Shown here piece after piece: positions 1 through 12,284 of a stretch of 64,000 nucleotides of DNA. A program made the translations under genes and the position numbers. How positions within the stretch are numbered: the first letter of the stretch is position 1; every line of letters begins with the position of its first letter. The notes beneath the pieces are model-generated. The model saw nothing but the letters and a program-made list of their open reading frames with translations, was not told the DNA's origin and made no database searches. This DNA is from Cordia subcordata (lineage: Eukaryota > Streptophyta > Magnoliopsida > Boraginales > Cordiaceae), in NCBI GenBank assembly GCA_028554755.1, contig JAPTOF010000021.1:2839501-2903500 (forward strand), given 5' to 3'.

Positions 1-495
1 AAGGGAAAATAGAAATTTATTACTATTCATGACTTCAAAAGAAAAACTATTGTGTTACTTTTGTCATGTATTTTTTTAATTATTATAGGGATCTTACTAC
101 TTACTGAGTCTCACATCTCATTTTCGTTACACTTCTTTGTCTTTTTTTTGAAAATTGTCTTTCGCAGATACTAAAAAATAGGTTCATGATTCTAGATTTG
201 AGGTAGATGATATTCACAAAGACTACTGGCTAGTTTACTTTTCTTTAAGGCCAAGACTTTGTTTAATTGAGCTTTTTGAATATGTTAGTTTTGATTAAGT
301 TTTTGGGACAATGTAAAATTTTGGAGCTTTATCGTTTTGGAGACAGTGGACCATGTTTATTGCTGTCGAGATTTTAGATGCTCAGTTTATTTGTGATATT
401 TGTTTTATGCCTTGTGGATTTAGGAAGTTTTTTTTCTTAGATTTGCGACAGTTACACTCTTAATATTCACTTAGGTAAATATTAGGGGTGTGACA
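1..495 (+). repeat. 3' part of a probable Ty3/gypsy LTR, cut by window edge
   Basis: The stretch ends in GGGGTGTGACA, the usual 3' end of plant gypsy LTRs that begin TGTCACACCCC. No coding sequence is visible, and the left end lies outside the window. The family assignment rests on this terminal motif only. Confidence 0.4.
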
Positions 496-1464
496 TTTTC
501 CATTCACATTTGCAGTTAACTTGTTCTAAGGCTGATTGCTGGCCTTCTTTTTGGCATTAGACGAGGGGTTAGGTATCACACCCTACCCTTTGAATTTTTT
601 TTTTTTTTCGGATTTATAATACACGGAGAACTTGCCTCTCCTTTGCTTAAAAAAAAGAAAATTGAATGTGTTAAAAACATGTTAGATAATTTAAAAATCA
701 GCGCTTGGAAAAGTCTACCGCAGACAATCTTGAATTCATCCTCTCTGAAATTTCCACAAATGATGGAGACCTTACCAAGCATCAAAATGCCATAGCAGTC
801 ATTGACTGGTGAGATATGAATCTGAACGTGCAAGATTCGATTTTGCTTTAAGTTTTATGCGAACTTTGAGCAAAAGAATTTTTTGACAAAGTCAAATGGT
901 AAACGACTATGGAAATATGGAACAATTGCAATTCACATTATGGTACAATTTGATAAGGTCAGGAATCGAACTTCTAGCGCTAGTTTTATTAATTTCTACG
1001 AATTGTATACCGCTTTAAAGCATTCGCTATTTGCTAAAAGGTTAGACAATTTAAAAGTTAATAATATCAAACATCGAAAAACATAGAGAAATTGCATATT
1101 CATTCCGAGTTCATTCTTTTCTCATCTAAATTCATTTTAGTATATCAATACAGCCTTATTTGCTTTATTTTGCCACCTACAATTCGACTGATTTTGAGCT
1201 AGCAACTCCTGTTCCAGCAAACAGGCACAACATTTCATTTTCCTTTTCATCTTAAAGTACAGAGCCACAAGGTGTACTAATTAGCTTAAAAGTGATGGAA
1301 TTATACCGTCATTTAGCATTACGCTTCTCAGTAGCCATTTCCTATTGAAAGAAATCTTAATCTTGAGCAATCAAAAATATCCTAACTAAATCATGTACAT
1401 TATTCTGTCACCATACAGAGAAAACTGATATATTAATTCCTTCTAACACAATGATATTGTATCA
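496..1464. other. Non-coding stretch downstream of the intact LecRK
   Basis: Short ORFs here have no recognisable domain. The part next to 1464 is the 3' flank of the minus-strand LecRK and should hold its 3' UTR and polyadenylation site; I could not place the latter with certainty. Confidence 0.5.
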
Positions 1465-3492
1465 CTACCGACCTTCGGAGAGTAATGATTCTGCAGTTGA
1501 GGAAGTATGTGAAAATACTCTTTCCACTGAAGTTGGGTATGACGTGACGCAACTACCAAAACCTTCACCATTAGCAAATGTCAAGCCATTTGCTGACTTA
1601 CAAAGCAGTGATAAATCAGGCAGAGCTGTGGAACCCTCCAAATAAAGCACGACTTGTCGCATGCTTGGCCGCGCCATAGGCTCTGAATGGGAGCAAATCA
1701 AGCCAAGCTTTAGCACCAACTCCACTTCCTCTGGAACATAATCGATACCCAGCTTTGGATCAACTGCATTCAAGATTTCACCTCTAGTCCAGCAAGAATA
1801 CACCACATCAACCAGGATTAGATTTTCACTTGTTGCTCGGGGCTCTATTGGACGCCTGCCACAAGCTACCTCGAGCAAAAATGCCCCAAAAGAATACACA
1901 TCACTGCTTGTTGTAGCCTTGCCAGTTCTAGTGTGCTCGGGGGCAACGTATCCAAGTGTTCCAACTACACGAGTAGTTTGAGGACCGGATCCATGATCAT
2001 ATAATCTGGCAAGACCAAAATCGCCTAATCTTCCATTGAACTCATTGTCTAACAAGACATTACTGGCTTTCACATCCCTATGTACCACTACTTGTTCCCA
2101 TTCTTCGTGCAGATAAAACAGCCCGGACGCCACCCCTTTGATAACATGAAACCTTTGGTTCCAGTTTAGAGTGACTCTTGGTTGTTCATAGAGGAACCTA
2201 TCCAAGCTTCCATTAGGCATACATTCATAAACCAAAAGCAATTCGCCTTTTCTCCGGCAGTAACCCAAAAGTGGTACCAAATTCCGGTGGCGCAATCTAC
2301 CGATGCTCACAATTTCGGCAATAAATTCTCTCATCCCTTGCCTGGACTCATGAGACACCCGTTTAACAGCAATTTCAATTTTGGAGGTAGGCAATACCCC
2401 TCTGTACACCCTACCAAATCCCCCAGAGCCCAACAACTCTTTGTCCCTAAATCCTTTAGCAGCAACATACAAATCTTTGTACTTGAACCTGTGAGGTCCA
2501 TAATCAAGCTCCCAGTCCTCAAGAACTTCGGCATATTTCCTCTTCTTTCTTACATGATAAACAACACATGAAATTGCTAGAGCCGCCGCTGCTATCGACA
2601 TTACAGGCACGCCAACTGTAAGGAATTTAGATTTCTCCTCGGATCCAACTTGGGGAAGTTCAGGTAGTTGAGAAAGATTAAGCTCCTCGGCCGTGCCATT
2701 CATCTTGAAGCTCCATCCAAGCACATAATGCGATGTAAGCATTGAACCAGTAGATGATGAAAATCCAATATACATGCTCTGACGTACAATTCGTGAAATG
2801 TCATACGAATATGACAAAAGGGGTGTACTTGGTTTATCAATATCCACCGGACCTAGTGTCACATTAATTTGCTTAGCCACACCATTATATTCTATCCAAA
2901 CTCGTAGGGGCTGGCCACTTATTAGAGTCAAATCGCGAAACATACCATCGCTGTCATAATAACCTGCTGGCTCAGATTCGTTAGACTTCAAACCATTTAT
3001 ATCAATTCCGACATGATTATCATTAATATCACCGAGCTCCCGGTTCTGGATTGTATCAAGTTCCACTCCAACAACATGATTGGTGGAGTTACCATCATTG
3101 GCTTTGTTGAACAGGCCAAGGTGCTGGCTTGGAAGAGCTCCAGGAAGACCTCCTGTCGGCGCAATCACAAAGACAGTACCGTGACCACCCAAAGTTGGAT
3201 TTTCAGGCACTATGGCGAAAACGAAAGAAGTGGAGAAGGAGAAAGCTGAACCATTTTGCGAGTTCTTGAAATTAATAGGATCTAGATAGAAGGCATGGCC
3301 CATTTGTTGTCTGGAGGTGTTGGTTAGCTGCAGCAGACCATTTGATGTGATCTTGGCTATGCCATCAAGGCTAACGTTCGCGGATTGGAATCCATGATAA
3401 GTAAATCCAATGTCTTCAGAGGCTGCAAGGCCAATTGGAATATGCAGCAGCAGCAGTATTACAAGCTTGACAAACATGGTTAAACTTGGCAC
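1465..3492 (-). CDS. L-type lectin-domain receptor kinase, clade IV-like, intact
   Basis: This is a plasma-membrane receptor-like kinase in which an extracellular legume-lectin domain is joined to a cytosolic Ser/Thr kinase; the family acts in defence, stress and development. Intronless, 675 codons, the usual family length. Residues 1-23 form a signal peptide and about 29-263 the lectin domain. E144, D146, D155 and H160 (VELDT, DINDNHVGID) match the legume-lectin metal site. A transmembrane helix lies at about 290-312 and the kinase at about 349-615. The kinase has P-loop GSGGFGRVY, Lys377 (AVKR), HRDVKASN (D473, N478), DFG (491-493) and APE (517-519), so it is an RD kinase expected to be active. 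A second ATG, codon 6 (ending at 3477), aligns with the start of the related copy at 24642 and may be the true start. The specific ligand is unknown. Confidence 0.93.
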   Translation of the reverse strand: MPSLTMFVKLVILLLLHIPIGLAASEDIGFTYHGFQSANVSLDGIAKITSNGLLQLTNTSRQQMGHAFYLDPINFKNSQNGSAFSFSTSFVFAIVPENPTLGGHGTVFVIAPTGGLPGALPSQHLGLFNKANDGNSTNHVVGVELDTIQNRELGDINDNHVGIDINGLKSNESEPAGYYDSDGMFRDLTLISGQPLRVWIEYNGVAKQINVTLGPVDIDKPSTPLLSYSYDISRIVRQSMYIGFSSSTGSMLTSHYVLGWSFKMNGTAEELNLSQLPELPQVGSEEKSKFLTVGVPVMSIAAAALAISCVVYHVRKKRKYAEVLEDWELDYGPHRFKYKDLYVAAKGFRDKELLGSGGFGRVYRGVLPTSKIEIAVKRVSHESRQGMREFIAEIVSIGRLRHRNLVPLLGYCRRKGELLLVYECMPNGSLDRFLYEQPRVTLNWNQRFHVIKGVASGLFYLHEEWEQVVVHRDVKASNVLLDNEFNGRLGDFGLARLYDHGSGPQTTRVVGTLGYVAPEHTRTGKATTSSDVYSFGAFLLEVACGRRPIEPRATSENLILVDVVYSCWTRGEILNAVDPKLGIDYVPEEVELVLKLGLICSHSEPMARPSMRQVVLYLEGSTALPDLSLLCKSANGLTFANGEGFGSCVTSYPTSVERVFSHTSSTAESLLSEGR

Positions 3493-4170
3493 TGTAGAAT
3501 TTCTTTTTTTGGTTAATCTATTGAACTATGTAGCTTTATGCGATCCTGTCTTGAAACAAAAAAGCAAAAGAAAAAAAAATTCGATACACGAAACTATCGT
3601 GATGCACAGACTAGAATGAAGGGTCGGATAGCAGACCAAGACATGAATTAAAAAGCCTTATGGTTAGTCATGAGATATTTAATTTGGCCACGTTCGGTTA
3701 TTCAACGCTGAAATGGCCCCTAATTCTTCAACATTAATTGATTAAATCGAGACTGGAAGAGGACCCGCCTGTAGACTTCTCATTCATGATAGAAATTTCT
3801 TTCGCATTTAACAGAATATTGGCCTTTTCTTCCTGGAAAAAATGAGGATGGTTCACTGATGCTTCTGATTCTTAGAATTTCCCACCGGCGTCATAATATC
3901 AAAATTGATGCACACATAACATCGGAATAAGATTTTTGGTTTACCAATTGGTTTGAGATTGGAATACCGTTCTTATGACACTTATAGCTATCATTTAATT
4001 CAAGCCTTTAGTCTCATGGTTATTAGATTGATTATGTTATTCCACCTTTTTGTTTCTTGTTACCCTTTATATATAGTAGAAATAGTATGATAGCCATCAA
4101 TGGTTATTCAACATGCTTCTAACTGCTCCAAAAGACATTTGGCGCAAGCTGATAAGAGTCCACATTTGAT
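3493..4170. promoter_or_regulatory. Upstream region of the intact LecRK
   Basis: This non-coding DNA must contain the LecRK promoter, reading leftward. The first 70 bases resemble the DNA upstream of the copies at 24642 and 42081 (the 'ctattgaactatgtagcttta' type stretch). A TATA-like run lies at about 4067-4075, some 570 bases from the ATG, which is rather far for a core promoter. I see no other gene. Confidence 0.4.
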
Positions 4171-4173
4171 TAA

Positions 4174-4400
4174 GGGCTCGTTTGGATTGGCTTTTTTCAA
4201 AAGCGTTTTTTTTACAGCTTTTAAAAAATAGTTTTTTTTTTAGAAGTTGAAAATTCTGGCTTCTAAAAAAAGTTGTATTTGAGCTTTTTTCGAAGTTTCA
4301 GCTTTTTTGGAAATCAAATCAAATAGTTATTGCAAATTTAATATCACTTCTCAGGAAAAAAAGTAATCTTTCTTAAAAAAAAGTCAATCCAAACAGATCC
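4174..4400. mobile_element. Tourist-like (PIF/Harbinger type) MITE, copy 1
   Basis: A 227-bp fold-back element. The ends are inverted: GGGCTCGTTTGGATTGGC on the left against GGATCTGTTTGGATTGAC read from the right. A TAA sits on both sides (4171-4173, 4401-4403) as target duplication. There is no coding capacity. A second copy lies at 25573-25795. Confidence 0.6.
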
Positions 4401-4403
4401 TAA

Positions 4404-5232
4404 TTCAACTTAAAGAATTTGGAAGAATTAGAAAATGTCAAAGATTAATGTATGAAACTATTCAGTTTCAACATCAATGGTATTAAGAAATAATTGTTTG
4501 AACAACGAGTTATTTTATAGCCTTCATGCTAATTTTGGCGTGTTGGAAAGACGATAAAAGTATTTGATTAGTTTTTCTAGCGTAATCATTACTTTTTTTT
4601 CAGAAAAGAATTAAGAAATATTCATGATAACTGTTTGAATTGTACCAATAAAATTGGTATACTATTATCTGTGAATATATTGAATAATATAATCGAGAAT
4701 TAAATATTGTAAATATTGGTTGTCATGCCCAAAATTCACATTGTAGAAAATCCAGAAGCGAGAATCTATGAACGAAAGAAGTTAATTTTTTCTAATTCTG
4801 CAATGCCCTAATTCATCTATCAAAGTCAAATATGTAATCCATTAAATTATTATAAATGCATAGATCTTCTATAATCTCGATAAAATAACAATGCTTTGAG
4901 TTCACACATCAAATATCTGAAGAAGATTGAAAGAATGCAAAATATTTCAACAGCCAAATAAATTTATTCTAAACTCTTTGTAGCCTCGAATATCCTGATA
5001 ATCCCCGCTTCTCTTGTCTGCAAAGAAAGAAACAAAAGGAGTGAGCGAAGCAACAGGACTGCAACGCTCCATATCGGTGGAAATGCTCCATACTTTAACG
5101 TCACAAAAGATTGAACTTTTAAATGTTTAAAAGTTAAGCTGAACATATCCTAAAACCACATTAAAAATTATCCTTAAAAGTAACCCAATGTGTGTGATGC
5201 TCCATGTCCGTGGGAAAAGTGCTTAAATGTTT
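4404..5232. other. AT-rich intergenic DNA
   Basis: No ORF with a recognisable domain and no clear repeat structure; the short ORF at 4964-5146 looks accidental. Confidence 0.5.
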
Positions 5233-6214
5233 AGGGCTCATTTAGTAATGCTGTAAAAAATTTTAAAAATAGAAATTAGAATCATAAAAAAAAAAAATTG
5301 TCAACAACAATTAAAAACAGAAACTGTAAATGCGTTAAGTTAAATTACAAAATCTATAAACAAAAACCGAAAACATGTTCGGTTGTCCATAGTTTACAAA
5401 CTATTTTTGTCTCTTATTTTTCATTTTAGTATTTTATGTTAAATAGAACACATGAAAATATTTGAGAATACTTTGTAAAAGAATAATGAAAATATTTTAA
5501 AGCTAATTTACTTTCATTAAAATTATAATTTCAAAAAATAAGATGAATTATTTTGAAAATATGTTTTTATTTCATTTTTAAAAATAATTTTTTAATATAA
5601 TTATGAAAATAAATATTTTGAAAAAATAATTTTATAAAAAATATTTTTAATTTAATAAAATTATTTTGAAATAGTTAATTTATTAAATTAATTTTTAATT
5701 ATTAAAATTATTTTTAATATATAAAATTATTTTTAGGAAATATTTTAATTTAAAATTATTTTGAAAATATTTTCATTTATTAAAATTATTTTTCAATATA
5801 GTTTTATTTATTAATATATTTTTTGAAAATTTCTTTATGCAAAATTAATTTTATTTTTAAAAATATCTTCTAATATATTTTTTGAAAAATATTTTAAAAA
5901 TAAAATTTGTTGAAAATTATTTTTTAAAAATAATTTTAATTTTAATAATTATTGTAAAAAAATTAATGAGTTTATATTAATTTTGAAAAGTTAATTCTAA
6001 AAGATATTCACTACAAAGTGAATAAAAGTTTGGAAAACCTATTATCACAACATGAGAAAACCACTTTTTCTTATTTATCAAAGTTAGAAAAACATATTGT
6101 TGGTTTTTGTTTTTCCAAAAAACCAAAACAGAAACAAATGAACTGTTTTCAAATTTTGATCAACAAAAATAGAAAACCAAAAACAGCAACAATACCAAAC
6201 AAAGCTTTAGTTTA
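5233..6214. repeat. Possible long fold-back element, very AT-rich
   Basis: The left end (GGGCTCATTTAGTAATGCTGT) and the reverse complement of the right end (AAGCTTTGTTTGGTATTGTTG and so on) are similar, and both are followed by A-rich stretches of similar wording. The middle is almost pure A/T. The ends are imperfect and I found no secure target duplication. Confidence 0.35.
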
Positions 6215-6351
6215 TAAGTGAGTATTGTGAGTAAAGTAATAATTTTGGTTAATCAATATGAGCTAATGGATTTTGGACCTAAGTAAATATTTTTAAGCCT
6301 AGAATAGAAATCACGTGTTGAACATCGGATTCAAGGCTAAGAACGTGATAG

Positions 6352-6353
<2 letters not shown>

Positions 6354-6396
<43 letters not shown>
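6354..6396. repeat. (TA)n microsatellite
   Basis: An uninterrupted run of TA dinucleotides of about 20 units. It directly precedes the tandem array that begins at about 6396. Confidence 0.9.
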
Positions 6397-6399
<3 letters not shown>

Positions 6400-7861
6400 T
6401 AAACCCAAAGGAGCTCAAAGAAAGGTGCCACATCAACACCCATCTGTTTGCCAAGTCATCATTAAATTCTATTTTTAATATTATTAAATTATTATAAATC
6501 AATATATTATAGTGTTTAATTACATTTATGTATCACTTCCTAACCTTATCATTGCAATGGAGTTATAAAATATTTAATTATATTTATGCACCACCTATAT
6601 ATTTCTTTTTAATGAGTTTAAAGTAATAAAGTCCAAAAAAACTCATTACTTTAATTAATTTATGTATCATATCTTAATTAAAAAATAAAAATAAGAATAA
6701 AAAAGCACTAGAATTAATTTTTATAAATATTTAGAAATAATAAAAAAAAACACACGAAAACCTAAAAACAATAAAAAAATCACATCTATAAATATTTAAA
6801 AGACTAAAAAAACACACGGAACTTAAATAAGTATAAAAGTTAAACCCAAATAAGTTCAAAAAAAGGTACCACATTAGCACTCATCTATTTGCCAAGTCAT
6901 CACAAATTCTAATTTTAATATTATTACATTATTATAAATCAATATATTATAGTATTTAATTATATTTATGCCCTACTTTCTAACCCCATCGTTACAATAG
7001 AGTTACAAGATATTTAATTATATTTATGCATCACTTATATATTAAAGTTAAACCCAAATGAGCTCAAAGAAATGTGTCACATCAGCACCTATCTATTTGC
7101 CAAGTTATCATAAATTTTATTTTTAATATTATTAAATTATTATAAATCAAAATGTTATAGTGTTTAATTACATTTATGCACCACTTCCTAAGCACATCAT
7201 TGTAATGGGGTTAAAAAATATTTAATTATATTTATGCACAACCTATATATTTCTTTTTAATGAGTTTAAAGTAATAAAGTCCAAAAAAACTTATTAACTT
7301 AATTAATTTATGCATCATATCCTAATTTAAAAATAAAAATAAGAATAAAAAAGTACTAGAATTAATTTTTATAGATATTTAGAAATAATAAAAAAATACG
7401 CAATAACCTAAAAACAATAAAAGTCACATCTATAAATATTTAAAAAACTAAAAAATACACAGAACCTAAATAAGCATAAAAGTTAAACTCAAAGGAGCTC
7501 AAAAAAGGGTGTCACATCAGCATTCATCTATTTGCCAAGTCATCATAAATTCTAATTTTAATGTTATTACATTATTATAAATCAATATATTATATAGTGT
7601 TTAATTACATTTATGCCCCACTTCCTAACCTCATCATTGCAATAGAGTTATAAGACATTTAATTAATTTATGCATCATATCCTAATTAAAAAGTAAAAAT
7701 AAGAATAAAAAAGCACTATAATTAATTTTTATAGATATTTAGAAATAATTAAAAAAAACATGAAAACCTAAAAAAAAATCACATCTATAAATATTTAAAA
7801 AATTAAAAAATACACAGAACCTAAATAAGCATGTGAAAAGCACAGGATATGAAAGCACTAG
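6396..7861. repeat. Tandem array of four AT-rich units, Helitron-like right end
   Basis: Four direct units begin with a variant of AGTTAAACCCAAAGGAGCTC at about 6397, 6838, 7045 and 7481. Units 1 and 3 are about 440 bp, unit 2 is cut to about 207 bp and unit 4 to about 350 bp. Each carries the same order of blocks: a 'CACATCAGCACC...TTTGCCAAGTCATCA' motif, AT-rich DNA, then 'AAAACACACGAAAACCTAAA'-like DNA. The array ends with a small hairpin (TGTG AAAAG CACA, 7832-7844) and CTAG at 7858-7861 followed by T, the pattern of a plant Helitron 3' end. The Helitron assignment is an inference; the tandem units are directly visible. Confidence 0.6.
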
Positions 7862-8574
7862 TGATATTTATAGCTTGATACCTTTCAAAGGTGGGAGCTA
7901 CGTGCATGGAAGCTATGTCTAGGCAGCTAACTAAAGTATTACAGGAACAAGTTGGTGAGATCCATTTCTTGAACCAACAGGACTACAGGAGTCATCTCTA
8001 AAATCCTATATCACCTATTTGCCTAAGCTTCCAGTGACAATGTCAAGTCCTTAACGGGGAGGTGTGTAATGCGTACTTCGTACTAAAAGGTACTTGTGAT
8101 ATTTCGGCATGTAAGGCATTTTATTTGGCAGTTTATTGGATGTTAAATACCATTGGAAGGGTTTTTTTATTGGCATGGGAAACATATCACATTAGGGCAA
8201 GGTAACATTTCACAGTTTAATGAATCTTCCACTTATCTGATGGGCTGGTTAAACTCTTCACAGCTTATCAATGAACATAACCCTTTTTTGGTATGAATAG
8301 TTTGTCAGTTAGGGCATGGATATTCTAACTTGGACATCTTGTTTGGGCTACTAGATTTACCATGATGATGATCTCAAGTCTTTAATGGAGCTGGTGTATC
8401 ATGCCCCCAAATTCACTAGATAAAATTGGGAACGAGATTGCTATCTACCTAGAAAGAGTAATCCTTCTAAAACCACTAGGTTAACAATTTCTCTTACAAC
8501 TATAAATTGTTTAAGATTCAAATAATCATTTTTAAATATTCTACAAGTTTGATGAAATGTCGCTCTATTAATTT
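7862..8574. other. Unassigned stretch, possible retroelement remnant
   Basis: No open frame survives. Two similar stretches, about 8030-8060 (tcaagtccttaacggggagg) and about 8363-8392 (tcaagtctttaatggagctgg), look like a decayed direct repeat, perhaps polypurine-tract regions of an LTR element. I cannot assign it further. Confidence 0.3.
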
Positions 8575-8581
8575 ACATGAA

Positions 8582-8900
8582 AAGGGTTTATTTTCCTAAT
8601 AGTCCCTGAACTATTGACTTTGTCGCATTTTAGTCCCTTGACTTTCAAAATGAATCTTTTAGTCCATGAATTTTGATAAATAAGACGTTATCAGTCGTTG
8701 AATCTCTAAAATGAACCCCCTTTTAAAGGACTAATGACATCTTATTTATTAAAGTCCAGGGGCTAAAAGATTCATTTTAAATGTCAAAGGACTAAAATAA
8801 GACAAAATCAATAGTTTAGAGACCAAAAGATTTATTTTGAAAATCATGGATTAAAATGTGACAAAATCAATAGTCCATAGACTATTAAGGGAATAAATCC
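8582..8900. mobile_element. Fold-back MITE, probably Mutator type
   Basis: About 320 bp with terminal inverted repeats of roughly 50 bp: GGGTTTATTTTCCTAATAG on the left pairs with GGATTTATTCCCTTAATAG read from the right. The similarity continues through the TGACTTTGTCGCATTTTAG-like stretch. ACATGAA flanks it on both sides (8575-8581 and 8901-8907). A 9-bp duplication with two changes would fit a MULE origin. Non-coding. Confidence 0.7.
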
Positions 8901-8907
8901 ACATGAA

Positions 8908-9291
8908 TCTTCTAAATTGATTCTCATAGTACAGTCATAATCAAATCCATTTGAATCTTTATTTTGAATTCTATCCTAATAAACCTTGATTTAATTTCTG
9001 TAATTTGCAATGAGGGAGGAGAAAAGGATGCGAAAGCCCATACTTGGTTAGTAAATTTACCCCACTAGATAGATTACGGCAACATAAACAAAGTAACACA
9101 TGAAACATTAATGAATATATATAGTGGAAAGAATAGCAACTAGTCAAACTCACATAAGAAAAATATTGATTATTAGCAAACCAATATATGGTCTCTATTC
9201 TTTCATTTGGTCCAATCTAAATTCATACAAGACATATTATTTCGTATGCACACCACAAAAAATTTGAAAATAATTGCAATTAAATGTTAAC
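8908..9291. other. Intergenic DNA
   Basis: No gene or repeat recognised; the short ORF at 8971-9153 has no domain. Confidence 0.5.
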
Positions 9292-9299
9292 TAACCAAT

Positions 9300-9921
9300 T
9301 AGAGGTGGCAAATGGGCACTCGCGTGCCAATCCGACCTATTTAGCGCTGGTTATGCAGTTCGACGGGTCGGGTTGAATTCGTGTGGGTGGCTACATCCCT
9401 CATCAGCACCCGCCGCCTTGCGGTTCGTGGGTTTATACGCTTGATTTTTTGGTATTTTAATATTATTTTAAAATAAATAAAATTGAAAAAAAACTAAGCA
9501 GTAGTTAGTAAATACCTGTGACCTGTTTGACCTAAGAAACCAAAAAATTAAGCACCTAAAAATAGTTAAAGTTAATGAACTAAAGGTCACAAACACAATC
9601 CATAATTTAAAACACCATCGTTTTTCTTTTTTTGGGAGCTTGGATCTTATGGTCGAACTCGAATATCGTTGTTGTGCCTAAGGCTGTAAAGTGCAATTAG
9701 AAGAAAAAACTAAGTAGGGTTTCAACTTTAAACTTATATATATTTGAAAAAAAGGAAAAAGAAGAAGACACCTGCGGGTCACCTGTATAATCCGCCCTTT
9801 ATGTAGGTCGGGTCGGGTTTACCCATTTACCTAGTGGGTTGTAAAATGTTAAATCCCAACCTTTCGTTTTTGCTGGTTAAATGGGTTGACCCACGGGTCT
9901 TGACCCACTTTGCCAGCTCTA
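9300..9921. mobile_element. Non-autonomous hAT element with 8-bp target duplication
   Basis: The 622-bp element starts TAGAGGTGGCAAATGGG and ends CCCACTTTGCCAGCTCTA, imperfect terminal inverted repeats of about 17 bp. It is flanked by a perfect 8-bp direct repeat TAACCAAT (9292-9299 and 9922-9929), the hAT hallmark. The subterminal regions carry many short ACCCG/GGGTC motifs, likely transposase sites. There is no transposase ORF. Confidence 0.85.
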
Positions 9922-10112
9922 TAACCAATCATGTATTTCTAATAATAGGGCAAGTAAGGTACATGAGACAATAAATTCTACTTTGACGCTGTTAATCTTG
10001 TAGCAGAAACTTTAACAGTTCCAAAATCACAATAATAGGGTCTATGCACCTTAGCAACAACTCATGATAATTTCTTCTTATTGGAAGAAGAGAAAAACTT
10101 TAATTATAATGG

Positions 10113-10518
10113 CCCTTTCATATTGGTTTTGTGTAAGATTTATGTTTAGTTTATAATAACCTGAGTTCTCTACTATTATCATCATAAATTTAAGTATTTT
10201 GAAACAACTGATTAGGTTCACTTGTGGTGGCAGACCAGAAATGAGCTGGGTCATAATAGGTAGTATCAAAGCAAAATCTTGACAGATTTCTTGTTACCTA
10301 AGGTCCTAAACTATGATTTATTCTATTCGGCCCTACGAGGATCTTGCATCTTTAAAGAAGAGTTTGTAACACTCGTTTTATATTGGTTTTGGATGAAATT
10401 TGTGTCTAGTTTATAATGACTTGGTTCACTATATACTATCACCACGAGTTTAAGTATTTTGGGTCAGTTGATTAGGTTAACTATAGTGGCAGGCCAATAA
10501 TTAGTCATGAATCATTAC
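10113..10518. repeat. Pair of about 150-bp direct repeats
   Basis: The stretch from about 10113 to 10262 recurs at about 10371 to 10518 with scattered differences. The shared core reads like tttaagtattttg...gattaggtt...gtggcaggcca. It may be part of a decayed LTR. No coding sequence. Confidence 0.55.
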
Positions 10519-10821
10519 ATTGTTGGTTTGTACACTTGTTTTATTTCCTTTCTTTCTGTTTTTTTTCTTTTATTTTTCTTTTGGCTAGAGAACTATATTA
10601 AAGAAGGATGTCGTCTTCTGACTTCATGTTAACCTACCTATATAAGGACTCCTTTTGAAAACCTACCACAAATATCGTTTTTATAATAAAGCCACTTCAT
10701 AAGATTAGCCCTATTTTAAGGACCATGTTCCCCTTAACATTTGCTGGAGCTCTCCAAAATTAACTTCATAAGTTTTACTTCTCTTCTTATATTTTTCCCT
10801 AATTTTGTGTTTTGACCAAAC

Positions 10822-10999
10822 ATTTAATTAACTCTTTTCCATATTTTTGGTCACCAATCTAGAGTTCCCAAAGAATTAGATTAACACATGCAAGATGGCA
10901 AGGAGAAGAGATTTAATTAACTCTTTTCCATATTTTTTGTCACCAATCTAGAGTTCCCAAAGAATTAGATTAAAACATGCAAGATGGCAAGGAGAAGAG
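10822..10999. repeat. 89-bp tandem duplication
   Basis: Two adjacent copies, 10822-10910 and 10911-10999, differ at only a few positions. Each begins atttaattaactcttttcca and ends ggcaaggagaagag. The high identity points to a recent local event. Confidence 0.9.
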
Positions 11000-12284
11000 A
11001 TCACATCTCTAGACTTCAAATGCTTGACATGCCGTGTGCTCAAAAGAAACAAGCCTTCAACCTCGCAAGGCACACAATTAGCACATATATAATTCAGTGC
11101 CACTGAAACCATAATCTAACTAATCCCCAAAAGATAACTTTTAAACCACAAGATAATCTTCAAAAGAAAAACATCAAATGATGAGGCTAAACTCCTCAGT
11201 TATTACATTAAGTCCAAGTATTGAACGTAGCCATTCAATCCAGTGACAAACAAAATTCAACCAAAAAGTTCCTCTACCCTAAATCATTACTACAAAAAAA
11301 TTTTAATTTGAGACAAAATATTTTCATCTCAAACTTATAAAATTTTGTGTCAAAATAGGTTTGAGACCGAAAATTTTTGTCCAAAAACTCTTATCTCAAA
11401 TTTTAAGATGGAAAATTCCATCTCTAATTGAGATGGAAAATTTTTTTTCTCAAATTCTATGTCAAATATTTATTAACTTATTAAAAAAATTCGTACAAAT
11501 TTTTTGTCCCAAAAACTTTCGTATGTAATCCACCAATTTCTAAATTTGGATACCACTAGACATCTTGTCGAAGCAAAAGCATTTATTATGTTCCACTGCA
11601 CAGAAAGCAGGCAGATTGCCAAAAAATGAGCAAAAAAAAGTTTAGCAAAGGAACAAATTATTGGCTGAAGGACGGCTCCATGTCATCTACAGTGGTGTCA
11701 TTTTGACACCACTCAATTTTTTTAAAAAAAAAAGATTATACCAATTTTTTTAAAAAAATTTATATACCTATTATGTTTCAAAAAATTAATTTTGACCCCA
11801 CTAAAATATCTAATGTCTTACCTTCTACCATTTTCATTGAAACCAATGTATTTAATATCATGAAAAATGAAATGATAATTTAACGCTTTCAAAATATGAG
11901 CCCTCTTGTTGAGATTAATTATAGCATTTATACCTTGAAAAAATATTCAAGCTCTTTATATATGAAATATTTTTATATCGACACCAATAAATTTTTTTTT
12001 GCCTCCATTCCTACTGAAGGTCCTTGGTCATCAAGTGCGACATTTGTGACATGCTCCCAAGGTTTTCAATGATTGTGCAAAAATTTTAACAACACCAATG
12101 AGCTCGACAACTCATCTTTCCAAATAAAATAATGCTGGATTGTTTGATGCTCAATGGGTGACGAAGTTTAATAGGTAGCCTAGAATACCTATTGATCAAT
12201 ATATATATATATATACACACATATATATTAAAAAAAACTAGCTCAATTGACACATGCACTGCCCAACGCAAGAACACTGGATAG
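11000..12284. other. Intergenic DNA with AT-rich repeat remnants
   Basis: Bases 11290-11480 hold short inverted words around 'tttgagacaaaa' and start with ACTACAAAAAAA, perhaps a degraded CACTA-related MITE, but the ends are not clear. Short AT runs lie at about 12200-12230. No gene seen. Confidence 0.35.

Noticed and set aside
2182..2571. 129-codon plus-strand ORF
   Set aside because: It is antisense to the kinase domain of the intact LecRK and has no domain of its own.
11290..11480. Possible CACTA-type miniature element
   Set aside because: It starts like a CACTA end (ACTACAAAAAAA), but no matching inverted end or 3-bp duplication was found.
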